Below are positions 46,601 to 58,767 of a stretch of DNA of 64,000 nt, piece by piece. A program made the position numbers and the translations under genes. The stretch spans positions 32,259,501 to 32,323,500 of the forward strand of contig JAPTOF010000001.1 of assembly GCA_028554755.1 (NCBI GenBank). The letters are read 5' to 3'. The number at the start of each line of letters is the position of its first letter. The stretch's first letter is position 1. Origin of the DNA: Cordia subcordata. Taxonomy: Eukaryota; Streptophyta; Magnoliopsida; Boraginales; Cordiaceae. Under the pieces are notes generated by a model. It had not been told where the DNA came from, did no database searches, and saw only the letters and a list, made by a program, of their open reading frames with translations.

Positions 46601-49600
46601 TTATGGCTTATAGATTTATAGATAAGATGGAGAGAGCTTATCCTTGTAAGTTTAGGAAGTTTCACCTTTCCAGGCATGTGGCGTTCGCAGTACACTTTGG
46701 CAATGACCCGAGTCCCGATTTGCGGCATATGAGCAAGACTTTTTTATTTCTCTTCACTTGACTCGTATATTTAGTTGCGGAAATACTCTCGAAGGCAATG
46801 ATTGTGGATAGAGGATTTGTAGGCTCATATTAAGGGAATCATATGGAGAAATATTAGCAACAGTCGAAACTAGCACTGTGTGTAAGTTCGTAGCATAAAT
46901 GGATTCTAGACAACGCACCTATCGTGGCAATAGCCTGTACAACCTTTATCATTGAAACCCTTTTCTACTCAAGCGATCACTATTTCTTTCTAGGAATCAT
47001 AATTGTAAAACTTTAAAGGCATTTACAATCTAGCGCCCACCACGAAGCTTCAACAATTTTAAGATTCCTTAATCATCCTAATCACCTTGTTAGTAAAAGT
47101 CACCTTTCAGATGGTAAGCCACTGATGAGCTGCTACATTTTAAGATTGCTGAACTTGAAGCCAAACTAGCTTTGTAGATGAAAGGGTCCAAACAGGCACA
47201 AGTAGGGGCAAGATAAGAGAATGATGAGTTGAAGCAAAAGTAGGGAGCACTTATAGAGTAGTTGACTTAATTGACCTTTCCTTATTTTTGCTACCATGAC
47301 TAACAAAAGTCAAGGACGATCCCCAATTGTCATGTCAAAATAGCCATTGTAGTATCAAGAGAAGAATCTTGCCAGAATCCAAATTCTACAAGGATTGGTG
47401 ATGAATCCTTTTTTGCTTGAATATAAAAAAAAGGTGTTAGAATGAGCATAGACTCCAGTCTGATGGGAGAATGATATGGCACAACGAAGAATCAAGCCGA
47501 GTGACTGATATTACAACAAATCAGTTCATCCAAGAAGTAGATGAAGTAAGGTGGAATTATTAGAAATCAAATAAAAAGGATCCCCGACTTCAGAGTAACA
47601 GGCGGATGCCTCGATTGCATGCACGAGAAGTAGAAAACATGCTAGAATATAACATGACATAAGTTATAGTATAGTGGCCCAATTGTGTCCGCACCATAAA
47701 TGGAGCTAAAGGCTGAACTAAATGGTGTGAGCTTCACAACGACTATGGGCAAATTACTTTAGAATGTAATGTGCGTCCATGCAAAGTTATCCAGATGTTA
47801 CGGAGGGGATTTTTGGTTGAATATTTGTTCAAGAAAGAAAGGCAAACGATAGGGATAGATCGAGGGGTCAAATCCACAGATTGCCAACGATATAACTAGA
47901 GGCCTTATCGTTCATGGCCATTCAACCTCAGCACCTCGAAGGCACGTACGTCGAGCACAAGATTGCATCATGCAGGTACATCAGATGATAGATGCCCATT
48001 TGTAGTATGCTCTCAATTGTCACCCTTTGAGCCAAGGATCAATCTGAGGTGGTAAGTGCACTGTGGCGGCCACTACTCCTCAAATTTTAATATTCTTACT
48101 TCTTTTTTTTTTTTTTGTTTTGTTTTTGGTTTTTACTAATTTAAGATATAATCTTGGCTATATTACTTTGCCACCCTTAATTGAGAATGATGATTTAAGG
48201 TGGCATGGTGATTAAGCAAAGGTCAAGGCTTCAATTCCACGGTAAACACTATTTTTGCTGCTTCACTTTTTAATCAGTCTTTTAATACAGGCAAGTCAGA
48301 ATTTTCATTCCATGTGCTGCTTTTTCTTCTTTTTCTTCTTCTTTTCCGTTTTTAATAAGCAACTTGAGTTCAATTCCATGTGCCACATTGTTAGAGGAAG
48401 AGGAATGTAGAGAAGAGAGCTATTTTGTTTGACTTGCTTACAAATGCCAAATTACAAGCCTACTTATATGTACAAAACTAGACTTCTTAAAGTTTCTACT
48501 ATAATGAGAAACATAACCTCTAGAATTCCAAGTTAAATAATCATAATGTGGAGCAAACCTTCTAATCTTTAGCTATAGTAGCATGCCTTTGACTAAAAAA
48601 TGGTTTTAAACGCTTATAAATTTCAAATCACCACAAACCGTTCTTTTTCTTCACTTTCTTAATTCTTAGCAACCATTCTCTTTTTCAATTTTTAAGATTA
48701 TTAAATATTTATTATCTCTAACTCTCGTTACTACAGTTAATTTTTTTTCTCTTTTCATAGAAAATAAACTCTCATTCCTCTTACTATATGCTTCTCACGA
48801 GTCACACTTGTTCAGCAGTCACCATCACAAAAATCATAAGCTTCTCACCTCATGATTAGGTTAATATTCTTCACTTCATAATGCAAAAAATTTAAAATAA
48901 GTTTTATTAATATATAATATCTTATTTTATAGTTAATTTGTTTTAGAGGTGATTATTTTGTGATTTAAATTGAAAACCTAAACCAAATTATGACATGGTG
49001 TGAATACTTTTTCGGCATCCCTTGTTTAAAATCCTGGATCCGTCACTGCTTGAAGCCAAATCACAATGCCCTCATGGTATCCCTTAATATAGCAGATTAT
49101 GTGGTAAGAAGGATCTTAATTGATGAAGTTCAGCAAACATCCTTATCTAGAAGATTGCGCAAGAAATGAAGTTAGACCAAAGTGCTGTGGTCAAACGTGT
49201 CATTCTTTTGATAGGATTTAATTAAGAAGTCACTAATACCATTAGAGAGGCGGTATTGTCAACTTGGGTTGTGAAAGTCTATACTTCAAAGGAGTGTCTG
49301 GTTATTGATTGCTTAACTTTCTCATATAATATTATCATGGAAAGACCACATATCCATACCCTTGAAGCAGTCCCATCATCCTTCATCAAATAAAGAGGTC
49401 TTCATCACCTTAGGGAAGGAGGAAAATGCATGGATCTGATTGAAACTAACAAGTGCCACATCACTTCATTAAAAAAAGGCGCTTAATCCTTTAGAAATAT
49501 AGCAATTATAGAACACAGAGGAACAATATCCTCCAGAGTGTGATTTATGTCTAGATCAATCTGGCAATAATCTTGAAAGGATAATCAATGTTGAGGAAAG

Positions 49601-49982
49601 ACTAAGATCTGACATATAGGATAAGTTTATTTAATTACTCCAAAACTTTAAATACTGCTTTGCTTGGTCAAATTTGGACATACAAGGAATTGATCCTTCT
49701 ATCATAAACTATACATTGAATATAGCCCTGCAGACAAACCATTCTAACAAATTAAGAGAATGAAAGCCCCTTTTCAGAGCATGATCTGGAGAAAGAAATT
49801 TAAAAATTGCTCGAGAACAATACAATTTGAAAGGTACAGTATCCAAATTGGCTAGCAAATGTGGTGTTGGTCCTGAATAAAGGTGGCAAGTGGGGAGTAT
49901 GCATTGACTTCCAAAAGCTGAACATAACTTGTTTAAAGGATCCTTTCCTAGTCCTACGAATAGACATTGTGGCAGATGCCGC
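46600..49982 (+). pseudogene. Decayed Ty3/Gypsy retrotransposon gag-pol remnant
   Basis: Read on the + strand across frames, 47.7-48.05 kb gives gag-like FLVEYLFKKERQTIG. 49.06-49.4 kb gives a protease-region pattern (ALMVSLNIADYVVRRILIDE; VIDCLTFSYNIIMERPHIHT). 49.65-49.98 kb gives the start of RT (YPNWLANVVLVLNKGGKWGV, CIDFQKLN, KDPFL, RIDIVADA). Stops and frame changes are frequent, so this is an old relic. The RT is cut by the hAT-like insertion at 49983, and the middle by an insertion at 48058-49049. The left limit is uncertain; 46.6-47.7 kb has no clear motif. Confidence 0.7.
48058..49049. mobile_element. DNA-transposon-like insertion within the Gypsy relic
   Basis: Gypsy coding patterns stop near 48055 and resume near 49055. 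The left end GCACTGTGGCGG and the inverse of the right end, GCAGTGACGGATCC, look like degenerate short inverted repeats. The interior is AT-rich with no ORF of note. Target duplication not identified. Confidence 0.45.
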
Positions 49983-51080
49983 TAGAGGTGGCAATATTCG
50001 TTCTGTAATCGAATCCACATCCGCATCCGAATTCGAATGGGTAAAGAAATTTGCAATTTTTCAAACATCAGATATATATCCGATTATCAAATATCCGACA
50101 TTTTTTTGGATTTTTTGATAGGATTTCGAATTTTTTTCTATCTGCAATTGGATATTGGATTCCCAATCTTTTTTTTTCCATTGTTTGGGATGAATCTCAC
50201 TATCATTTCACTTGTGGAGGTTTCTAAAGTTGTATTTGTGCATGTGAGGATTGGTTTTCCTGTGTTGTTTGGAAAGCCAAAACTAACATCGTCACAACCG
50301 CATACAGCATCGTTTTCAATTTCATCTTCATCTTTATTTTTTTCCTTTAAAAATGAATGGTGGCAGTGATAATAGGTAAATTCAATGTGATTACAATGGA
50401 GATGTTGAGTAAATTGAGATGAGAGTTACATAAAACAAGCAAACTAACATACTATTCTTCTTTAAAATAAATAAAATTAATCCTATTTCTTTCTAAATTC
50501 TCTCGAATGATAATAAATGATCCTGAGAAATGCCTGTTAACAACCAAATGTTATGCATTCTATATAACGACCTGTTTTATATATATTGGTGTGTGTATAT
50601 GTGTAAATGTAATATGTGTTCGACATATTTGAGATGAAGCAACTCAAGCATGAGCACATTTTGCTATGCTATCTTCATGATATGTAATATGTGTATGTCA
50701 TATCTTTTAATTCTAGATACTAACTGTTTGCCTTTATTTTCCAAAGAGGTTGGTTGACGCTTTTTCTCTTTTTCTTTTTTTCTTTTAGCTATATATATAA
50801 ATTTTTTTTATATTTAATGAAATGTATTAATTATCTCTTTTTTACTTAATGTGATTTAGTATTATTATAGTTTGCAATGGTACAAAATTTATGTTATTAT
50901 AATGTTCTTTATATTGTAAAATATTTAATAAGCAAATTATTTTTTTAGTTTAGTAATAAACCCGAAAATCTGATATCCATCGGATATGTACTTTTCAATT
51001 ATCTGATCAGATTTTTGAATTTCTCAATCTAATATCCGAATATCTGACTATCTAATTATCCTTTCCGATTCCCACCCCTA
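49983..51080. mobile_element. hAT-like non-autonomous element in Gypsy RT
   Basis: The left end TAGAGGTGGCAATATTCG and right end CGATTCCCACCCCTA are hAT-style inverted repeats. The flanks GATGCCGC (49975-49982) and GATGCTAC (51081-51088) form an 8-bp target duplication that differs only at one CG dinucleotide (CG to TA). The interior repeats words like ATATCCGAT and has no transposase, so it would need one supplied elsewhere. Confidence 0.75.
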
Positions 51081-51089
51081 GATGCTACC

Positions 51090-51745
51090 GTGGGTCATTA
51101 GCTTCATTATGAAAAATCTGAACACTACAAAAAGGAGTGTCGTCTTTTGAAAAACAAGAACAAAAATACAACTATAGAATTGAATTTTTTTCTTATGGTT
51201 TCTGAAATCTACATTCTTGCAAATGATAATGCTTAATGGCTAAAATTAGGTGCACTTAGGCAAGGACAAGAATTTTGTCAAAAATCTCAAGCTAGTTGAT
51301 GACGGTAGGACCTTGTACATGGGTAATAAGTTGACATCTAAACTCATGGACATAGGGACTACAAATTTGCAATTCACTTTAGGAAATATTGTCACATTAA
51401 CTGATATACATTATGTATCACAAATTAGGAAGAACTTCTATGAAAGAATGTGAATTTTTACATTGATAACAAAGTTGATATCTTTGCTTATATTTTCGAT
51501 TCTTCTTTTTTGTGAATGGTTGTCTAAGATATGTGAATTTTAAGAAAATGAATAAATTGGTCAAACTAGATTTTATTCTATTATTCAATAAAAATGAGGA
51601 TAAATGTTGAGATGCATGTTAACTAAAATGACTAGAAATTCATTTCCTAAGGTCGAGATCCTTACTAGAAGTTGTGCATAGTGATATTTTTGGAGGAAAG
51701 AAATTTTATGTTATATTTATAGATTATTTTTCTGGATATTATTAT
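51090..51745 (+). pseudogene. Fragment of a second Copia element (zinc knuckle, protease, integrase start)
   Basis: HYKKECRLLKNKNKN is the end of a gag zinc knuckle. A protease-region pattern follows (NFVKNLKLVDDGRTLYMGNK, LTSKLMDIGT, HYVSQIRKN). At about 51650-51745 the integrase start reads LLEVVHSDIFGG, then FIDYFSGYYY. It is full of stops and lacks LTRs. It is cut at 51745 by the Sirevirus and resumes at 62350 with YVYLLHSKDEV. Confidence 0.7.
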
Positions 51746-53491
51746 TGTTGAATATATTGGCTTAATTACGTTAATTGTATTTTGATGATGTCATAATTGT
51801 TGTGTCTTTATTATCTAATTGCTACTATTTGGAGTATATTGAATATCTTATACAGTAGCATTATTGGAGCAAAGAAAAGACCTAAAGCATGGTCATGGAG
51901 CATGGGTGATGAAGCTTGAATAGCTTGTAGCCATATTTCTTTCCTTCTTTTTAGTCTTATGTTAAGTTGATCTTAGTACATAAGCAAATGCTATGAGCTC
52001 AATAACTTAGTGCATTGCATGCATTCTTCATGCTTTTTGTTTATAAGTCTTGTGTTCTTATACTTGATCTTCTTTACTCTTTTATACTCAGTATTTTATG
52101 TGCACATGTCTTCATTTGCATTTAAAACAACTTTTCCTGCAGAAAATTTAACTTTGAAGTCCATATTTTGCATTATGAAGTTGCATGCACTATAGTACTC
52201 TCAAGTGCATTGATATTTGACACTTTGACAGATATATATGCTTATATATATATTTGAATATAAGTTTATATCAGCTTAGCTTTGCAGTAAAAGACACTAT
52301 TTTTGTGTATAGAGTTTATATTATAAGTATATAAGCTTCTTTGTATAAAACTATTATCCAGTGGATAATAGCATTGCATATAGAAGGCTTTTCTCATGCA
52401 TTAATCAGAAAATCTTGCTTTGCTCTTGCATTTAATGTTTGAAAGATAAGTTGGGATAGCATTTATTATTGATATAATCTTAGAAAAATAGTGGTTGTCT
52501 TGAGCTTGCAAAAAGTCTGTAGAAAAACGCTTATTCTATTGATTTGATGTGTAGTAGGTTTTTGGTAAAAAGTTAAACCACTTTTCTCAGCTTTTTCTGC
52601 AACTATCGGCCTACACAGGCAGTCGACTGGCTCTGTGCTCCGATAATAACAGAGAACAATGTTGCTCTACCAGAAGAGCCTACTGGTCGATCGGTAAAGT
52701 GTTCCGGTAAAGCCTTTTGGCCTCTGGAACTACCGGAACACCCAGGGGGTCGACCGGTAGAGTGCTCCGGTAGCCCCTCTGGGTTGTTTTTAAAATTTGA
52801 CCGTTGCGTGATTTACTTTTTGGGCTTATATACACACCCCTCTCTTCCCAATTCAAACACAACTTGGTCAATATAGCTTTCTAAGCTCTTTTGCATTCAA
52901 TACACTTCATTTATTGCAATCTTGCTCTATTAATTGCTATCTTCGTTGATTACATATTATTGGAATTTAAGAACAAGTTCTTGAGCTTCATAACTTGCTT
53001 AGAGCAACATAGAAAGGTTTAAATACCTTTGTACACTTGCTCAAAAGAAGTTTCTTGTATACCAATTCTCTACAATCCTTTGGGTGTGATTTTCCTTACT
53101 CTTGGGTAGCATATTTGGGAGTATTATCTCTCAAGAGTGAAAGGTTGAAATCCTCAAGTATTGGGGTAATACTTGTGGTCCTTGTGGAGAAGCAAGAGTT
53201 GTGATTGTTGTTCTACGCTTCTACAACGTACTAAGCAAGAAACAGTTTCACTAGTGAAGTTTCCGAAACCCTAAGAGAAGACCTTAGGTAGTGGACTAGG
53301 CCCTCGGGAGTTCGAACCACTCTAAATCACTGCGTTTGATACTCTTAACCCGATACTCTTTATATTTCTAGTATTTACTTTGATTTTTGCATGTGCCTTT
53401 ATATGAAATAATTGTTAAGAGTTTTAATTGCTTATTTGTGCCAATAATCCAATTCACCCCCCTCCTTCTTGGATTCATTTTCTGGGCAACA
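51746..53491 (+). repeat. 5' LTR of Sirevirus element
   Basis: Starts TGTTGAATATATTGGC and ends TTCTGGGCAACA. A cluster of CCGGT/ACCGG words lies at 52600-52775, a TATATA box at about 52827-52832, and a TG-CA boundary at each end. The (TA)n tract is short here compared with the 3' LTR. Confidence 0.92.
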
Positions 53492-53493
53492 CG

Positions 53494-53506
53494 TGGTATC
53501 AGAGCC
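53494..53506 (+). other. Primer binding site (initiator Met-tRNA) of Sirevirus
   Basis: TGGTATCAGAGCC, an exact match to the plant Copia Met-tRNA primer site, two bases after the LTR. Confidence 0.9.
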
Positions 53507-53590
53507 TAGTGCTCTATACATTAATTGCATTAAGTGTGTGATTATTTGCATTATTATGTACTTTGGCTTAACCGTCTAGAGCTAAAGATC

Positions 53591-55285
53591 ATGGCACATA
53601 GAGTTCAGGAAGGTTTCTCCACCACTAGGGTTCCATACTTTGGTGGTACAAATTATGCTTTTTGGAAAGTTAGAATGAGAATATTTTTGCAGGCCAATGA
53701 TTATATTGCATGGAAAACCATAGTAAATGGACCTAGTATTCCATCTAAAGAGGTTAATGGTGTAAAACTCCCTAAACCGGAAGAAGAATGGGATAAAGAT
53801 GATATAAAACTTGTTGAAGCAAATGCTAATGACATTCACTATCTTTACCTCGCATTAGATCCTCCCAAATTCAACAAAATTATAGGGTGTACCACAGCTA
53901 AGGAAAAATGGGATCAATTGGAGGTCACTCATGAAGGCACAAATCAAGTTAAAGAGAGTAGGATTAGCATACTTGTACATAAATATGAAATGTTCTCTAT
54001 GCTTCCAAATGAAATTATTGAACAAATGTTTTCAAGATTTATTGAAATTGTTAACTCTTTGAAGTCTTTTGGCAGGGATTATGAAAATGCCGAACTCATG
54101 AGGAAGCTCTTGAGAAGCCTACTAATGGCTTAGCTATCAAAGACAATGGCCATCAAGGAGTCCAAGGATCTTAATACTTTACAATTGAGTGAACTCGTTG
54201 GATCACACATGACTCATGAATTGGAGCTCAAGGAGCTTGAAAGACAACCCAAAGTCAACAAAACCATTGCTTTCAAGGTCACACCACAAGAAGAGTCAAC
54301 AAGTGAAAGTGAAAGTGAAGATGACGACGAAATGACCATGTTCTCCAAATTTAAGAGATTCATGAGGAAGCAAAAGTTCAATCCAAAGAAAGGACAAAGG
54401 AGAGAGGTAAGTAAAGGTGAGATCAGTAAAGAATTAATTTGTTTTAAATGCAAGAAACTTGGACATGTCAAAGCTAAGTGTCTACTTAGAAAGAAGGATG
54501 AAAAGAAATTCAAAAAGAAGGCATTGAAGGCCACTTGGAGTGACTTGGAGTAAAGTGATGAAGAAGAAGAGTCAATTGTGGAAGAGGTGGCCAACCTATG
54601 TCTCATGGCAAGAGAGGAAGATGAGGTAAGTCCAAACTATGTTTCTTGTGATGAAAATAGCTCTTATAAAGAATTAGAAAAAATGTACAATGAAATGCTT
54701 ATAGAATTCAAGAAAGTAGTTAACAAAAAAAAGGAGCTCAAGAAAAATGTTTTATGTCTTGAAAATAAATTGCATGATGCTTGCATTGAAAATGAGAACT
54801 TGAAAAAGAATTTGGAGAAGAAGAAAACCAACATTGATTTACAAAAGGAAAATGAAGACTTGAAAGCAAAAGTCAATGATTTGGAAAATGTGATTTCAAA
54901 GTTTACGAATGGAACCAAAAACTTAGATGCTTTGCTTGGACAACAACGATGTGTTTTTGATAAAGCCGGAATTGGTTTTGATTTTTATTCAAAACAAAAA
55001 TCCTACATAGAGTTTTTTGAAAAGAAACCAAGCACCCCCAAAGTTGACCCTTCAAAAGGATTTAAAAAAGGGCATGATCATTATAGAAAATATTTTGTAA
55101 AAGCATCTTCGTCAAGTGCTTCTAAAGTTACATGCAATTATTGTTGTAAAAATGGACATGCTTCACATAAATGCTTTATTAGAAGATATGGTGAAAAGAA
55201 ATACAATTTAATGTGGGTTCCTAAGGGAACTAAAACTAATATTCAAGGACCCAACACCAAGTCACGCTTGATTCAAATTTTGTAG
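53591..55285 (+). pseudogene. Sirevirus gag, nonsense-mutated
   Basis: ATG at 53591 (MAHRVQEGFSTTRVPYFGGT) begins a Copia gag with NYAFWKVRMRIFLQANDYIAW and AKEKWDQLEVTHEGTNQVKE. TAG at 54131-54133, TAA at 54551-54553 and TAG at 55283-55285 interrupt one continuous frame. The first zinc knuckle CFKCKKLGHVKAKC (from 54440) and second CNYCCKNGHASHKC (55133-55174) are both complete. Between them lies a long coiled coil (54.65-54.9 kb), typical of the oversized Sirevirus gag. Confidence 0.88.
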
Positions 55286-58200
55286 GTTTGCCTTGCATCT
55301 TCCGGGGATAGTGGAAAATGGTTCTTGGATAGCGGATGCTCAAGGCATATGACGGGTGACAAATCAAAGTTCTTGTCACTCAAGGAAAAGAATGGTGGAT
55401 TTGTTACATTCGGTGATAACTCTAAAGGAAGAATCGTCAACATTGGAGATGTTGGTAACAAATCTAAATTGTGTATTGAAAATGTTTTACTTGTACATGG
55501 CTTGAAACACAACTTGCTTAGTATTAGTCAACTATGTGATAAAGGTTTATTTGTTAACTTTAAAGCTTCTTCATGTGAGATAGTTGATAAATGTGGTAAT
55601 GTTGTGTTTGTTGGTATGAGACATGGAAATGTGTATACTTTTGACTTTGATGACTTGCATGATCAAAATGTTAAATGTTTAAGTGTTATGAATGAGAATA
55701 CATGGATTTGGCATAGAAGACTAGGGCATGTTAATATGGATTCCATAAATAAACTTGCTAGTCTTGATCTTATTGGATTGCCTAAAGTCAAATAGGTTGG
55801 TAACAATGTGTGTCGTGCATGTAAACTCGGCAAATGAACTAGGGAATCTTTCAAAAGCAAGAATGTGATTTCAACCTTTAGACCATTAGAACTTCTACAT
55901 ATGGATTTATTTGGACCCAATAAGGTTGCTAGCTTGGGTGGAAAATTGTATGCTTATGTGATTATTGATGATTTCTCTAGATTTACTTGGGTAATTTTTC
56001 TTGCACACAAAAATGACACACCGAATGAGTTTATAAAGTTTTGCAAACGTGTTCAAAATGAAAAAGGGTATTTGATTTCCACCACAAGAAGTGATAGAGG
56101 TACCGAATTTACAAACCAAACTATAAGATCTTTTTGTGAAGAAAATGGTATCTCTCACAATTTTTCAGCACTAAGAACACCACAACAAAATGGAGTTGTT
56201 GAAAGGAAAAATCGCTATTTGTAAGAAATGGCAAGAACTATGCTTTATGAAAACAACTTGCCTAGCTATTTTTGGTCCGAGGCCGTTAACACCGCATGTT
56301 ATGTGATTAATTGATGCATCATTTGAAAAGATCTTGACAAACTCCATATGAACTTTGGAAAGGAAGAAAACCAAATATTTCATATTTCAAAACTTTTGGT
56401 TGTGCATGTTTTATCTTAAATGAAAAAGACAATCTTGGCAAATTTGATGCAAAATCCAATGATGGCATATTTCTTGGTTATTCTTCATCTAGTAAGGCAT
56501 ATAGAGTATAGAATAAAAGAACCATGGTTGTTGAGGAAACTATAAATGTGAAATTTGATGAAGGATGTTTTGACTTCAAATGTGATGATATTGATGTTGT
56601 TACCATTCAAAAGAATATGAGTAATCTTGACCTAGATAAAGGAAATGAATCTAATGATGCATGTCATGAGGATAAACAAGATGAGCATGTTGATGTGCAA
56701 TGTGATGATCAAAATGTGGTACATAAGCATGATAACTTGCCAAAAACTTATAAATTTGTTGGTTATCATCCCCTTTCCCAAATTATTGGTAAACCATCGA
56801 AAGGCGTTGAAACTAGATCTTCTTTGAGAAATGTATGTAATCATCTTGCCTTCTTGTCTCAAATTGAACCTAAAAATGTACATGATGCTTTACTTGATGA
56901 TAGTTGCATAATGCCATGCAAGAGGAACTTAATCAATTTGAAAGAAATAATGTGTGGAAACTTGTTGAAAAGCATAGAAATCAATCTATAATTGGAACTA
57001 AATAGGTCTTTAGAAACAAGTTAGATGAATCTGGCATAGTAACTAGAAACAAGGCTAGATTAGTTGCACAAGGTTATAAACAAGAAGAAGGTATTGATTA
57101 TGATGAAACCTTTGCTCCCATTGCTGGACTTGAATCAATTAGAATGTTAGTTGCCTTTGCATGCTTTATGAACTTCAAATTGTATCAAATGGATGTGAAA
57201 AGTGTTTTCTTAAATGGCTATATTGATGAAGAAGTGTATGTGGCTCAACCTCTGGGGTTTGAGGATTCTATTTATCCCAACCATGTTTTTAAGCTTGAAA
57301 AAGCATTGTATGGACTAAAGCAAGCACCCAGGGCATGGTATGAAAGACTAAGTGGATTATTGGTTGAAAATGGCTTTACAAGAGGTAAACTTGACTTAAC
57401 TCTATTTGTAAAGTATGATGGTAAAGATATACTTATTGTACAAATATATGTTGATGATATTATCTTTGGTGCCACTAATGAATCTCTTTGTGAAAGCTTT
57501 TCTAAGTGTATGCATAGTGAATTTGAAATGACCATGATGGGAGAACTTACATTCTTTCTCGGTCTTCAAATCAAACAAACGAAAGAAGGAAATTTCATCA
57601 ACTAAGCTAAGTACACAAAAGAACTACTCAAGAAGTTTGGATTTGATGGAGCAAAAGAGATTGGAACTCCAATGAGCACCTCCACCAAGCTTGATAAAGA
57701 TGAAAATGGTAAGTCGGTGGACGAAAAGAGGTATAGAGGTATGATCGGAAGCTTGCTTTACTTAACCGCCTCTAGACCCGATATTATGTTTGATGTATTC
57801 TCGTGTGCTCATTTTCAATCTTGTCCTAAGGAGTCCGATTTACTTACTGTTAAAAGAATTTTTAGATATCTTAAAAGAACACAAAAAATAGGGCTTTGGT
57901 ATCCTAAAGGAACAAATTTTGAACTGGTAGGTTATTCCGATGTTGACTTTGCCAGTTGTAAAACCAATAGGAAAAGCACTAGTGGAACCTGTCATTTTCT
58001 TGGAAATTGCTTAGTTTCATGGTCAAGTAGAAAGCAAAATAGTGTAGCACTTTCAATAGCTAAAGCAGAATATATTGCAATAAGAAATTGTGTTGCACAA
58101 GTTCTTTGGATGAAACAAACTTTGCTTGACTTTGGTGTTATATTTGAGCATGTTCTAGTTATGTGTGATAACACAAGTGCAATTAACCTCACTAAAAATC

Positions 58201-58388
58201 TAATTAAACGTTCTAGGACCAAGCACATAGAAATAAGACATCACTTCATTCGTGATCATGTGCAAAAAGGTGATGTTGTGCTTAATTTTGTTAACTCTCT
58301 GCATCAACTTGCTGATATATTTACTAAACCACTGCATGAAAACCAGTTTTTAAGCATTAGAAGGGAGTTGGGAATGTTACAATTTTGA
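55286..58388 (+). pseudogene. Sirevirus pol (protease, integrase, RT, RNase H), broken
   Basis: Protease WFLDSGCSRHMTGDKSKF (about 55321). Integrase zinc region WHRRLGHVNMDS; catalytic core DLFGP, IDDFSRFTW, RSDRGTEF and TPQQNGVVERKNR. RT: RNKARLVAQGYKQEEGIDYD, YGLKQAPRAWYERL and YVDDIIFGATN. RNase [44 protein letters not shown], and end RRELGMLQF at 58388. The frame is shared with gag to 56224, then shifts near 56330 and 56915. Several stops sit where the family has Gln or Arg (NRYL*EMAR, VIN*CII, FIN*AKYTKE) and one where it has Trp (GTK*VFRNK). Confidence 0.9.
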
Positions 58389-58435
58389 AAAACTCAAGGT
58401 TTCTGCAAAAATGCTAGTACTGAAACACTTAACCC

Positions 58436-58580
58436 CTGTACCGGTACACCGGTTAAGTCAACCGGTAGACTGCTTTTGTTTCTGTTTTTACCGGAACACT
58501 GTATCGGAACACTTGTTCCCAGTACCGGTCGACCGGTAGTTGTGTTTTTTGTAAGAATATATAGGGGTCGACCGGTTGAA
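58436..58580 (+). repeat. CCGGT palindrome cluster in the pol-env spacer
   Basis: GTACCGGTACACCGG, AACCGGTAGAC, TACCGGAACAC, AGTACCGGTCGACCGGTAG and GGTCGACCGGTTG occur within 145 bases. The same words cluster in both LTRs (52600-52775 and 61400-61640). Confidence 0.8.
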
Positions 58581-58767
58581 AAGCTTTATAACTCTTATTT
58601 TCTCAAAACTCTTCATCTCCTCTCCTTCTTTCTCTCTATAAAATCTTTCTCAAACACTTCTTTCTCTCAAATCTCTTTATTAACACATTACCCACTTCAA
58701 TCCTTTTCAAAATCTTTCTATAAAAACCTTAGCTCTCTATCTCTCTCTCTCTCTCTTTCTTTCCCCC

